The position numbers and the translations under genes are program-made. A stretch of 64,000 bases of DNA from Paenibacillus_G filicis. GTDB lineage: Bacteria; Bacillota; Bacilli; Paenibacillales; NBRC-103111. The notes below the pieces were generated by a model. The model ran no database searches. It was not told the DNA's origin and saw only the letters and a program-made list of their open reading frames with translations. Every line of letters starts with the position of its first letter. The stretch's first letter is position 1. The stretch is from contig NZ_JBBPCC010000005.1 in NCBI RefSeq assembly GCF_038070315.1, positions 1-64,000 of the forward strand. Reading direction: 5' to 3'. Below are positions 9,899 through 18,706 of the stretch, piece after piece.

Positions 9899-10922
9899 GC
9901 GCCAACACCTTCTTCCTCGTTCTGCTTCTCAAGCCATTCCGGAACATGCTGCGGAAGGCATCGGATTGCATCAGACTGACCGCGATGACGACGACGGCCT
10001 TCACTACCATAACCGATTCCGGAGGAACGCCCAGGGTATAGATCGTCGTGGATAATGCCTGGATGAACAAAGCGCCCAGTACCGTACCGCCCAGATAAAA
10101 GCGGCCGCCCCGCATCGAGGTTCCGCCGATGACGACGGCAAGAATAGCGTCCAACTCGATCCAAAGTCCCGCATTATTGGAGTCTGCTCCCGTGATGTTC
10201 GAGCTGATAATGATGCCCGCCAGGGCGGCGCAGAAGCCGCTGATGACATATACGAGGGTCATGATCCGCGTCGAATGAATACCGGCATATGCGCTCGAGA
10301 CCCGATTGGCGCCGACCGACTCCAGGAACAAGCCCAGCGCCGTGCGGCGCATCAGCAGGTACAGCAGGATGAACAGAACCGCGGCGAGAATCACTGCGAA
10401 CGGGATGCCGAGCACATAGCCGCCGCCTACGAAGCGGTATGCCGGATTGGAGATGGTAATGATCTGTCCGCCCGAGATGAGCTGGGCGATGCCCCGGCCG
10501 ACGGTGAGCAGGATAAGCGTAGCGATCATAGGCTGAATTTTCAGCCTTGCAACAAGATAGCCGTTCCATAAGCCGCATAGCAAGCCGGCAGCCAGGCCGG
10601 CCAGCAGCGCCAATCCAAACGGAACATGCTGCTGCATGAGATAGGCGGCCAAGGATGCCGCTATAGCCAGGATCGAACCTACGGAAATATCGATCCCCTC
10701 TTTGGCGATTACGAGCGTCATGCCCAGCGCAATGATGATGAGCGGCGTTCCCCGGTTGAGAATATCGATCAGGCTGCCGTACAAATGACCGTTTTGAATC
10801 GATATTTCAAAGAAGCCGGGCGTAAAAAAAAAGTTAAATACCATCAGCAAAAGCAGACCGACCGACGGCCAGAAGAGCTTGGAACGGGTTAGCTCACCCC
10901 ACCTGCTGCTGTAGCTGTTCAT
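9882..10922 (-). CDS. Sugar ABC transporter permease (YtfT-like)
   Basis: 346-aa RbsC-type permease. The ATG at 10922 is chosen because GAGGGAGGGG lies six bases upstream; an in-frame start at 10943 has no such site. Hydrophobic segments span most of the chain. The segments ALGMTLVIAKEGIDISVGS and SVGANRVSSAYAGI match the family's substrate-path and coupling loops. The gene overlaps the 3' end of the ATPase gene by 29 bp and the next permease by 17 bp, giving a tight ATPase-permease-permease block. Specificity for a furanose sugar such as arabinofuranose or galactofuranose is inferred from the binding protein and the GH43 neighbour. Confidence 0.9.
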   Translation of the reverse strand: MNSYSSRWGELTRSKLFWPSVGLLLLMVFNFFFTPGFFEISIQNGHLYGSLIDILNRGTPLIIIALGMTLVIAKEGIDISVGSILAIAASLAAYLMQQHVPFGLALLAGLAAGLLCGLWNGYLVARLKIQPMIATLILLTVGRGIAQLISGGQIITISNPAYRFVGGGYVLGIPFAVILAAVLFILLYLLMRRTALGLFLESVGANRVSSAYAGIHSTRIMTLVYVISGFCAALAGIIISSNITGADSNNAGLWIELDAILAVVIGGTSMRGGRFYLGGTVLGALFIQALSTTIYTLGVPPESVMVVKAVVVIAVSLMQSDAFRSMFRNGLRSRTRKKVLAHEAAS

Positions 10923-12426
10923 CGCGTTCCCCTCCCTCGGCAATGATCTCCATAATCCGCTGTTCCCTGATATCGTCTCCTGACAGCTCCCCGATGACCT
11001 GACGATCGCGCAGCACCATAATCCGGTCGCAGCAGCCGACCATCTCCTCCCATTCCGACGTGATCATGACAATCGTCATCCCCTGGGCGGCCAAAGACAT
11101 GATCAGCTTGCGGATTTCCGCTTTCGAGCCGACGTCAATCCCCCGGGTAGGCTCGTCGAGAATGAGAAGCTTGGGCTCGGTAGCCAGCCAGCGTGCCAAG
11201 ATCGCCTTTTGTTGATTGCCTCCGCTTAATTGATCCATCCTTTGCTCAATACTGGAAGCCTTGATCCCCAGCAGCTTCTTGTAATGCTCGGCGATTTCCT
11301 GCTGCTTGCGGAGCGGCAGGAACCGGAGAAAGCCGCGCTTCGCCTGGAGAGCGAGCACAATATTCTCCCGGACCGATAATTCGCCGACGATCCCCTCGAC
11401 CTTGCGTTCTTCGGGACAGAAGGCCATGCCATGCTCAATAGCTTTCGAAGGAAACATAGACCGCATGACTTCATGATTGATCGTGATGGCGCCCTGGTCC
11501 GCCCTGTCGATGCCAAACAGCAGCTTGGCGATTTCCGTCCGGCCCGAACCGAGCAGCCCGGCCAGGCCGAGCACCTCGCCCTTGCGGATCGTCATGTCGA
11601 ACGGCTCCACCCCGCCCGTCCGGCCCAATCCGCTGGCGGATAGCCAGACCTCAGAGGCTCCCTGGTCTGAAGACTTGCCCGTATGCGGCTCATCCTTCCA
11701 CTCACGGCCGATCATGCTGGAAATCAGCTGGATGCGTGGCAGCTCCGCGGTCAAATATTCGCCGACAAGCTCACCGTTGCGCAGCACCGTGATACGGTCC
11801 GACACCTCGTACACCTGATCCATGAAATGGGTGACGAACACAATCGCCATCCCCTCGTCCCGCAACTTCCTCATAATCCGGAAGAGCTCCTGTACTTCCC
11901 GCTGATCCAGACTGGACGTCGGCTCATCAAGAATAAGCAGGCCTGACGAAATATCCACCGCTCTTGCAATCGCAACCATCTGTTGAATCGCGACAGAAAA
12001 CTCGGACAGCGGCTTTGTGACGTCCAGCTGGATATGGAGCCGCTCCAGCAATTCCTCCGCCCGATGGTTCAATAACCTCCAATCGATGGCCTGGTTTGGC
12101 CGTCTGGGCTGCCTCCCGATGAGCAGATTCTCCGCAACGGACAGATTGGGGCATAGATTCACTTCCTGGTACACCGTGCTAATCCCGAGCGCCTGCGCAT
12201 CCTTGGGGGATTGAATACTCACGGGCCGGCCGTTCAATTCCACCTGCCCGCTGTCCATCTCGTATACACCGGTCAAAACTTTAATCAAGGTGGATTTGCC
12301 TGCTCCGTTCTGGCCCATCAAAGCGTGAATTTCACCTCTTCGCAGCCGGATATCCACATTCGTTAAAGCTTTGACGCCTGGAAAGGATTTGCTCACTCCT
12401 TGCATAACTAACAAAGGCTGCTGCAT
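10894..12426 (-). CDS. Sugar ABC transporter ATPase with two nucleotide-binding domains (YtfR-like)
   Basis: 510-aa cytoplasmic double ATPase of the RbsA/MglA/YtfR class. The first domain has Walker A GQNGAGKST and Walker B LLILDEPTSSLD, with a divergent signature (LSEFSVAIQQ). The second has a degenerate Walker A (GLLGSGRTE) but an intact LSGGNQQK signature and LLILDEPTRGID. Asymmetric site degeneration of this kind is normal for the family. The ATG at 12426 follows AAGGAG with 8-bp spacing; longer in-frame extensions lack a site. It is the second gene after the binding lipoprotein in the operon. Confidence 0.93.
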   Translation of the reverse strand: MQQPLLVMQGVSKSFPGVKALTNVDIRLRRGEIHALMGQNGAGKSTLIKVLTGVYEMDSGQVELNGRPVSIQSPKDAQALGISTVYQEVNLCPNLSVAENLLIGRQPRRPNQAIDWRLLNHRAEELLERLHIQLDVTKPLSEFSVAIQQMVAIARAVDISSGLLILDEPTSSLDQREVQELFRIMRKLRDEGMAIVFVTHFMDQVYEVSDRITVLRNGELVGEYLTAELPRIQLISSMIGREWKDEPHTGKSSDQGASEVWLSASGLGRTGGVEPFDMTIRKGEVLGLAGLLGSGRTEIAKLLFGIDRADQGAITINHEVMRSMFPSKAIEHGMAFCPEERKVEGIVGELSVRENIVLALQAKRGFLRFLPLRKQQEIAEHYKKLLGIKASSIEQRMDQLSGGNQQKAILARWLATEPKLLILDEPTRGIDVGSKAEIRKLIMSLAAQGMTIVMITSEWEEMVGCCDRIMVLRDRQVIGELSGDDIREQRIMEIIAEGGERDEQLQQQVG

Positions 12427-12533
12427 GGAACCCACTCCTTCTTCGATGGATAACGAAATCAAGAGCAGCAACCGGCTCTTGATTTCGCTTCCCGCTTCTC
12501 TTCTCTGCCTGCGCACGGCGCAGGTCCGTGCGA

Positions 12534-13562
12534 TTAGTATTTACGGTTAGGCAATGCGTCGATCGCTTTTTGTCCGCTGAAGACTTCCTCATTGGATTTG
12601 ATCCATTTATCCAGCTGTTTGCCCGCCTTCAGATCCTTGGCCGCCTGGAACAGCTGAGGCCCCAGCAGCGGATTGCACTCGACCACGGTGTTCAGCTTAC
12701 CTGCTTTGATCGCTTCGAAGGCTTCTTTGATCCCGTCGATGGATACGATCTTGATATCCGAGCCCGGCTTCTTGCCTGCTTCTTCGATCGCTTGAATCGC
12801 GCCCAAAGCCATATCGTCGTTGTGAGCATAGACGCCTTGAATATTTTTACCTTCCGGCGACTTCAAGATCGCCTCCATAACTTGCTTGCCTGTGGCCCGG
12901 TTGAAATCGCCGCTTTGGGATTTCACGATTTTGATATCCGGGTGTTTTTTGATTTCATCGTCGAAGCCTTTTTTCCGGTCTACGGCCGCACTGGCGCCAA
13001 CTGTTCCTTCCAGCTCGACGATATTGCCTTTGCCGCCCAGATGCTCGACCATCGCCTTGGCCGCATTCTGACCTTCCAGTACGAAGTCCGAGCCGATGAA
13101 GGTTGTGTACAGATCTTCGTTTTTCTTGTCGATATTGCGGTCTACGAGAATAACCGGAATCTTGGCGTTTTTCGCTTCCGTCAGCACCGCTTCCCAGCCT
13201 GTCTCGACGACAGGGGCCATAGCGATGACATCCACCTTCTGCGCGATGAAGGTACGGATAGCTTTGATCTGATTCTCCTGCTTCTGCTGGGCGTCGGAGA
13301 ACTTCAATTCGATCGTTGGATCGTTCTTGGCCGTCTCCTGAATGGAAGCCGTTTCGGCTCCGCGCCAGCCGCTCTCTGCGCCGATCTGCGAGAAGCCCAC
13401 GACCAGCTTCTTGTTGTCGGTTGGCGCTGGCGCTTCTTTCGTTGTCGCCGGCGCAGCCGGAGCGGCAGCCGGCGCAGGCGTTTGGCCTCCGCAGCCCGCG
13501 AGTAGCGTAAGCATAACGGCAGCAGACAGGATTGACCCCAGTACTTTTCTTTGTGGTTTCAT
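12534..13562 (-). CDS. YtfQ-type sugar-binding lipoprotein
   Basis: 342-aa extracellular binding protein of the operon's ABC transporter. The lipobox LLAGC24 predicts a lipid anchor; a Pro/Ala-rich linker runs to about residue 50; a Peripla_BP_4 fold follows. Family-typical residues include VVETGWEAVLTEA, TTFIGSDF, HNDDMALGAIQAIEEAG and VECNPLLGPQ. It strongly resembles E. coli YtfQ, which binds galactofuranose. The start follows AGGAGGG with 7-bp spacing. The first gene of the operon is downstream of the GH2 terminator. A paralogue of the whole mature domain is fused into the sensor protein at 3939-5825. Confidence 0.92.
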   Translation of the reverse strand: MKPQRKVLGSILSAAVMLTLLAGCGGQTPAPAAAPAAPATTKEAPAPTDNKKLVVGFSQIGAESGWRGAETASIQETAKNDPTIELKFSDAQQKQENQIKAIRTFIAQKVDVIAMAPVVETGWEAVLTEAKNAKIPVILVDRNIDKKNEDLYTTFIGSDFVLEGQNAAKAMVEHLGGKGNIVELEGTVGASAAVDRKKGFDDEIKKHPDIKIVKSQSGDFNRATGKQVMEAILKSPEGKNIQGVYAHNDDMALGAIQAIEEAGKKPGSDIKIVSIDGIKEAFEAIKAGKLNTVVECNPLLGPQLFQAAKDLKAGKQLDKWIKSNEEVFSGQKAIDALPNRKY

Positions 13563-13599
13563 TTAATAACCCTCCTAGTCACGGATAACCTACTTCTTC

Positions 13600-13626
13600 A
13601 TTGTAGAGTGGAGGCAGCTCAATGTA
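13600..13626 (-). promoter_or_regulatory. Possible promoter of the sugar ABC/two-component operon
   Basis: On the minus strand TACAAT (13605-13600) is a good -10 hexamer about 38 bp before the binding-protein start. The best -35 candidate (TACATT, 13626-13621) is poor and only 15 bp away, so activation by a regulator is plausible. The region lies between the GH2 terminator and the operon. Confidence 0.4.
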
Positions 13627-13683
13627 TTTACATCCAAAAGGGATTTTTTGCATTTTTCTGCCTTTCTTCTCCGGCTTGCTCTG

Positions 13684-13724
13684 AAAAAACGGCCAGGATA
13701 CGCCTCGTTCATGGTATCCTGGCC
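13684..13724 (-). terminator. Rho-independent terminator of the GH2 gene
   Basis: GGCCAGGATAC (13691-13701) pairs perfectly with GTATCCTGGCC (13714-13724), and on the minus strand the stem is followed by GTTTTTTC. It lies 35 bp after the GH2 stop and separates that gene from the transporter operon. Confidence 0.85.
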
Positions 13725-13758
13725 GCTGCAGACCTATCTTGATCTGTCTGTGATAGCT

Positions 13759-16700
13759 CTAGCTTTCTTGCAAGATTTGCTGCGCGACGATAGCCAGATC
13801 CTCAAGATCGACTTTACCGTCGTTATTCCAGTCTGCCTGCTTATACTTCTCCCAGTCTGGATCCGCCGAGGTTTTACCATAGGCGGCGGCTACCATAGCC
13901 AGATCGCCAATCGAGACCTTGCCGTCACCGTTGGTGTCGCCCGGCGTTCTCGTATTCACCGAACTCAGGAAAGCTTGCAGCGCTGCCTGCAGGCTGGAAG
14001 CAGCCTGCTCCACCTGCGGCTGTGTCGCCTGGGCATCCAGAGCGACAGCTCGGGCCGCATCGATTGCCCGTTGCAGGGCAGCCTTGGCTCCAGCCGGATA
14101 TTGTCCGGCCTGCGGACCTTCGACGGCGGCATCATGCTTGGCCTGTGCATCCGCTATCCGGGCGAGGAGCACGGATTTATCCACGGTCTGCGTAATCCGG
14201 ATGGCATGGGAGACCGCCTCTAGAGCTGTCTCGTCGCCCTTGCCGTCCGCGAGGATGATATCGGACAAGACGATGGCCGAATCGGCCGCAGACGCGCTAG
14301 ACCGCACCTTCCACTGCAAGCGCAGCAGGTCGCCGTTCGGTTTCGCTCCGCCTACGTGCGCCGTGAGAATGCGCAGCTTGCCGGATGTTACCTTTTTATC
14401 GACAATCAACACGCCCTCCCGCAATGAATCCGCAGCTACGAATTCGAATTGCTCGGGGTCATAGGACAGCGTCAGATCCTGGGCATACACGTCCTGGGCC
14501 ACGCTATCCAATCCCAGCGTAAGCTCGAACGATTGTCCGCCCGATACCGTGGAAGGTCCCGTTAGGATGGCCGTTGCTTCCTGCTGGAGTGCTCCGACTG
14601 AGAAGTAGTCGAAGACAGCTGGCATCGAGGTGCCGTCTGTTGCCGAGAATGCGTAGAATCCGACTTTGGCAGCTTTGAGCTGCACGGTTACAGGGTCAGC
14701 TGCCTGCTGCCAGGCTGTGCCGTTCCAGAAATAAGTCGTATACACGTCGCCTGTTTTGCGGATTTGCAGGAACGACGTATCGTACCCCGGATGGGCGGCC
14801 ATGCCGGTAGCTTTCTTGTACACGGCATTTTTCTCGTAAGCTGTCTCCAGCGTCTTGCCTGTGGAGCCATCTGTATCCCAGGCGTGACCCAGCCTCACAT
14901 AGTTGTCCTCATCCTGCCAGATATACAGACCGGCCTGCTGGAAGTTCTTCCTGACAGGGGCATTCACCTTGGTGGTAATGACAAAGTCTCCTTCGGGCGC
15001 CTGCTTCAGGAATACATTCTGGATGTTGTTCAAGGTTCCGTAGCTATCTCCAGGCAAGGTTTGCAGCGTAAGATGACCCGGATTGGCCGTCAGGCTCCAA
15101 TTTTCCTTCTTTTCCCTGTAGATGCTCCAATCCGGACTCAAAGCCGGGCCGTCAAAAGAATCGACCGCCGATCCCTTAGGGATCGGATCATGGACCTTGA
15201 CGAACAAGCTGCTCGTCTCCGAAGCGAGCTTCCGGATCGCTTGATCGTGCTGGCTTGAGGTCGAAGCCGGATCTGCGAGCACCTCTCGGGCAGCTGCAAT
15301 GACGCGCCGGAAGCTGCTGATCGCATCCAGCGAATACTGCCCTGGCTTCTCTCCCGGAACCAGGCGGCTTGCGAAGGCTTCCGCCGTCTGGATGGCGGCT
15401 GCCAAGTCCGCAGAGGAGGTTGTGCCGATGAGCTCCCGGTGCGCCTTGGCGATGCGATCGAAATCCATCTTCTCCACCTTGCGGTCGTAGGAAAGCAAGC
15501 CGTTGATTTCATATTCCACATCGGTAATTTGCGTATAGACCGCTGCGCTCAAGCCTGGGCTGTTCTTGAGCTCCTTCAGCCGGTCGATGTACTGGATGTA
15601 TTTGTCCGTAAGTTCCTTCTTGCTCTTCATTTCCTGATAAGAGAACACCAGTGGGCTCCACTCATGTCCCGGTACGTGAAGTCCGAGCCCTCCGTATTCT
15701 CCCAGTACGGCTGCGCGCGTCGAGGTCGGAGTAGGCGAGCCTGGAGCCGGATAAGCATGCATATCGACCAGATCGCCAACGCCGGAATCCTGCCAGCCGC
15801 TGGCATTATTGATCAGCCGGGTGGAGTCCAGACCTTGGACATAGGTCACGGCATCTCTCGTCTTCTGACCGCCCCAGTCGAACTGTCCCCAGCCTTCGTT
15901 GAATACCGTCCATTCCACAATGGAAGGCACGCTTCGCAATTGATCTATCATTTCCTTGAATTCCTTCAGCCACTGCTGCTTGGCCGCCTCGGAAATATCG
16001 GAGCCCCGTTTGTTTTGCCGGTCCTCCAGGCTCGGCATATCCTGCCATACCAGGATACCGAGCTTATCCGCCCAATAATACCAGCGGGCTGGCTCGACCT
16101 TGATATGCTTGCGAATCATATTCATCCCGAGCCGCTTAACGGCTTCGATGTCGAACTTAAGCGCATCCTCCGTCGGAGCGGTATAAATGCCGTCCGGGTA
16201 AAAGCCTTGATCCAGCGGACCGATCTGGAAGACGAAGCTGCCATTCAACAGCGGTCTCATCACGCCGTCCACCATGCCCAGCTTGATCTCTCTCATCCCG
16301 AAGTAGCTGTCTACCCGGTCCACAATGCGGTCTCCTTGTTTCAGGCGGACCTGAAGATCGTAGAGGAACGGATCGTCCGGCGACCATAATCTCGGATTAG
16401 GGACCGGAATCGCAATTTCCTTACCTACCGGACCGCTAGCTGTGCCGACAGGTTCGCCGTTCTTCAAGGCTACGGCTTCCACCGTATATCCCTGGGCGGC
16501 CGATGCGGCCGGTACCGTGAGCTTCAGCGTTTGATTCTGAAGATCAGGGGTCATATCCAGCTTTTCAATATGAGCTGCAGCTACTGGCTCCAGCCATACC
16601 GTCTGCCAGATACCGGATACGGACGTATACCAGATGCCTCCGAGCTTCTTCACGGTCTGCTTGCCGACAGCCTGATCCTCGCCCTCGTCCGTGCGGTCGA

Positions 16701-18015
16701 GTACGTGAACGATCAATTCGTTGGCGCCCGGCTTCAATTGATCGGTAATGTCAAAGCTGAAGGATGTATAGCCGCCTTTATGGCTCCCGACTTCCTTACC
16801 GTTGACATAAACTGTAGCGAGATAGTCGACTGCGCCGAAGTTAAGCTTGACGCGCTGCCCGTTCCAGCTATCGGGAACGGTAAAGGTACGTTTGTACCAC
16901 ATCAGGTTCTCAACGCGATGAATACCGGAGAGAATCGACTCCGCCGCAAAAGGAACCAAAATGCGCTCCTTCAGCGTCTTCCCGGCCGGTACGGCCTCTC
17001 CCGCCTTGGCGCTCTGGAATTCCCATTCGCCATTGAGATTCATCCAGGCATCGCGGACCATCTGCGGTCTGGGATACTCAGGGAGCACCTGCTCCTTATC
17101 GAGCTGACTGGCCCAAGGCGTCATAATCTGGTACTTGGAACGGTTGCTGAGCGGCTTCTCGAACTTCGAGACGGTTGTGCCGTCCGACCGTTGTAAACCC
17201 CCCGCCCCGTCATAAGCTGCGTTGACCAGCCAGGCATCCTTGGTGTAGACCGGATATTCGAATTGCAGCACCATGACGCTGCTATCGCCCGCTTTCAAAG
17301 AAACTCCTGTAATCGGCCAATCATTGCCCATGACCTTAACCTTCATATGAGACTTGAAGCCTTCCGGCAAAGCTTTCACCGGGGCATCCAGCTTCACTTC
17401 CGCGCTTGCACCGTCTTCGGCGATGGAACCGTTGTACACATAATCGCCGGGCGGGTATAACGCTTGAGAGGGCACTGCAGATTTAGCCACGCTCGGACTG
17501 GCCCAGCGCAGATGAATATTGGAGCCCCCGGTATTCTGAAAATATTCCACCTTTATCGGGTACTTCTGACCGGCTTTCAATGAGATCGGAGCACCGAATT
17601 GCTCCTTATCCCAATCATCGACCCAGTGATCGATCACGAGTTTATTATCGACCCACAGCCGGAATCCGTTGTCTCCGATGATGGAGAAATTATAGTCCTC
17701 CGTGTATTCGGGCTGCAAAAACCCTGTCCAGCGTACACTTACCCGGTCGGTTTGCCCCGTCAGCATACGTAAAGCCGGCTCCAGACTGCTGAAGTCCAGA
17801 TTGGGGTCCAGCACCGTTGCCTTTAACGTCTGAAAATCAAACTTCGGCGCTCCCGAGTTCGTATAATACTCGCCCTGAAGCCCGTGAACGACAGGCGGCT
17901 CGGTCACAGCTTCGGCCGCTCTTACCGCAGGGGCGGACAGCAACGCCGTGGATACAAGCGTTAATGTGCACGCCGCAACAAGAAACTGGCTGATTGCTTT
18001 TTTAAACCTGATCAT
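13759..18015 (-). CDS. Secreted multidomain GH2 glycosidase with PA14, cohesin-like and dockerin modules
   Basis: 1418-aa secreted enzyme of the beta-galactosidase/glucuronidase superfamily. The start at 18015 follows AAGGAGG, and a signal peptide is cleaved near residue 33. Domains: PA14 (40-190), linker, GH2 jelly-roll (318-478), Ig-like (480-575), TIM barrel (580-830) with E707 in VFNEGW as acid/base and E773 in LGEYGG as probable nucleophile, FIVAR-like helices (867-940), a concanavalin-type domain similar to the C-terminal module of GH43 xylosidases (950-1140), cohesin-like (1150-1275), FIVAR (1277-1352) and dockerin (1358-1418). The last three modules match those of the GH43 enzyme downstream. 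The sugar released is unknown. It has its own promoter, operator-like palindrome and terminator. Confidence 0.9.
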   Translation of the reverse strand: MIRFKKAISQFLVAACTLTLVSTALLSAPAVRAAEAVTEPPVVHGLQGEYYTNSGAPKFDFQTLKATVLDPNLDFSSLEPALRMLTGQTDRVSVRWTGFLQPEYTEDYNFSIIGDNGFRLWVDNKLVIDHWVDDWDKEQFGAPISLKAGQKYPIKVEYFQNTGGSNIHLRWASPSVAKSAVPSQALYPPGDYVYNGSIAEDGASAEVKLDAPVKALPEGFKSHMKVKVMGNDWPITGVSLKAGDSSVMVLQFEYPVYTKDAWLVNAAYDGAGGLQRSDGTTVSKFEKPLSNRSKYQIMTPWASQLDKEQVLPEYPRPQMVRDAWMNLNGEWEFQSAKAGEAVPAGKTLKERILVPFAAESILSGIHRVENLMWYKRTFTVPDSWNGQRVKLNFGAVDYLATVYVNGKEVGSHKGGYTSFSFDITDQLKPGANELIVHVLDRTDEGEDQAVGKQTVKKLGGIWYTSVSGIWQTVWLEPVAAAHIEKLDMTPDLQNQTLKLTVPAASAAQGYTVEAVALKNGEPVGTASGPVGKEIAIPVPNPRLWSPDDPFLYDLQVRLKQGDRIVDRVDSYFGMREIKLGMVDGVMRPLLNGSFVFQIGPLDQGFYPDGIYTAPTEDALKFDIEAVKRLGMNMIRKHIKVEPARWYYWADKLGILVWQDMPSLEDRQNKRGSDISEAAKQQWLKEFKEMIDQLRSVPSIVEWTVFNEGWGQFDWGGQKTRDAVTYVQGLDSTRLINNASGWQDSGVGDLVDMHAYPAPGSPTPTSTRAAVLGEYGGLGLHVPGHEWSPLVFSYQEMKSKKELTDKYIQYIDRLKELKNSPGLSAAVYTQITDVEYEINGLLSYDRKVEKMDFDRIAKAHRELIGTTSSADLAAAIQTAEAFASRLVPGEKPGQYSLDAISSFRRVIAAAREVLADPASTSSQHDQAIRKLASETSSLFVKVHDPIPKGSAVDSFDGPALSPDWSIYREKKENWSLTANPGHLTLQTLPGDSYGTLNNIQNVFLKQAPEGDFVITTKVNAPVRKNFQQAGLYIWQDEDNYVRLGHAWDTDGSTGKTLETAYEKNAVYKKATGMAAHPGYDTSFLQIRKTGDVYTTYFWNGTAWQQAADPVTVQLKAAKVGFYAFSATDGTSMPAVFDYFSVGALQQEATAILTGPSTVSGGQSFELTLGLDSVAQDVYAQDLTLSYDPEQFEFVAADSLREGVLIVDKKVTSGKLRILTAHVGGAKPNGDLLRLQWKVRSSASAADSAIVLSDIILADGKGDETALEAVSHAIRITQTVDKSVLLARIADAQAKHDAAVEGPQAGQYPAGAKAALQRAIDAARAVALDAQATQPQVEQAASSLQAALQAFLSSVNTRTPGDTNGDGKVSIGDLAMVAAAYGKTSADPDWEKYKQADWNNDGKVDLEDLAIVAQQILQES

Positions 18016-18041
18016 CTTACAGCCTCCTTGGAGCAGGGGTT

Positions 18042-18057
18042 CGGTCCACACGGACCG
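18042..18057 (-). other. Hairpin in the GH2 leader
   Basis: CGGTCC (18042-18047) and GGACCG (18052-18057) form a 6-bp stem with a 4-nt loop just upstream of the ribosome binding site, within the likely 5' untranslated region. It could stabilise the mRNA or affect initiation; no known motif matches. Confidence 0.35.
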
Positions 18058-18068
18058 CCCCTAAAATA

Positions 18069-18084
18069 GATACAAATTGTATCA
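18069..18084 (-). promoter_or_regulatory. Extended -10 promoter overlapped by a palindromic operator, upstream of the GH2 gene
   Basis: GATACAA-A-TTGTATC (18069-18083) is a perfect 7-bp inverted repeat. On the minus strand the same bases contain TGATACAAT, an extended -10 element (TGnTACAAT). A repressor bound here would cover the -10. The start codon is about 55 bp downstream. The half-site resembles GntR-type operators, but no candidate repressor gene is in the window. Confidence 0.5.
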
Positions 18085-18392
18085 AATAAGACCTCATACA
18101 GCGCAACAAAACCTGCCCATTGATTTCAGCTCATGTCTGGACTCCGACAGAATCCCAAGCAATCGTTCAGCTAATTGCCTTGCATTCTCCTTTCCTATAA
18201 AGGAATTATTGGCGCTCAAGATGATAACGCTTTCTATTTTACCTCCTCTTCCATATGACCTATACCCTCGATGGAGCAGAGGATCGAAAATAAGTACAGT
18301 TACATTATGTATCTTTATGGCGTTGCCGTATTTAAATAAATAAGTACTTTTTTGCGATAATCGGACTTACCGCAGTCGGTCCAGCAGCCCAT
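18085..18392. other. Intergenic stretch with no recognised gene
   Basis: AT-rich, lies between the GH2 promoter and the terminator downstream of the transaldolase gene. Short reading frames here lack ribosome binding sites. Nothing further was recognised. Confidence 0.4.
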
Positions 18393-18479
18393 AAAAAAAG
18401 AGGAACTCGGATGCGCTTCCGTTCCATTCTCTTCCCCCTGGGGGATGAGCTCGGGCCGGTTACGCATGAAAGTTCCTCT
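18393..18479 (-). terminator. Terminator with a large internal structured loop, downstream of the transaldolase gene
   Basis: AGAGGAACT (18399-18407) pairs with AGTTCCTCT (18471-18479), with an inner stem ATGCG (18411-18415)/CGCAT (18463-18467) and a small CCCC/GGGG element inside. On the minus strand the outer stem is followed by seven T residues. It probably ends the tkt-tal transcript. Confidence 0.65.
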
Positions 18480-18706
18480 ATCGGTCTATCTTCCTCATAA
18501 AGCCGTCTGCGGTATGCAGTGCCTCTCTTTGTACAGCGTTCATAGAACTATGTAGACGGACAGCCGCACAGTGTCTCGTCCCCACGAGGACAGGACATGC
18601 CCGGCTAGGCTCGTTTTTCAGATGCCGCCCCCCGCCGCATGCTTGGAGCTGCATACGGCAGAGCTTGTGGTGATTCTTTTATGGATGCATTAGCATTAGC
18701 TTTAGC
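18480..18706 (-). ncRNA. Candidate structured 3' RNA between the transaldolase gene and its terminator
   Basis: About 230 bp of transcribed but apparently non-coding sequence. It contains CATAG-AA-CTATG (18541-18552), TGTCTCGT-CCCC-ACGA-bulge-GACA (18572-18592), and two alternative pairings of CCGTCTGCGG (near 18503) with AGACGG or CCGCA (near 18554-18568). No conserved core of a known riboswitch, 6S, SRP, tmRNA or RNase P RNA was found. A 55-codon frame inside lacks a ribosome binding site. It could be a 3'-derived small RNA, a plain long 3' UTR, or chance structure. Confidence 0.3.
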
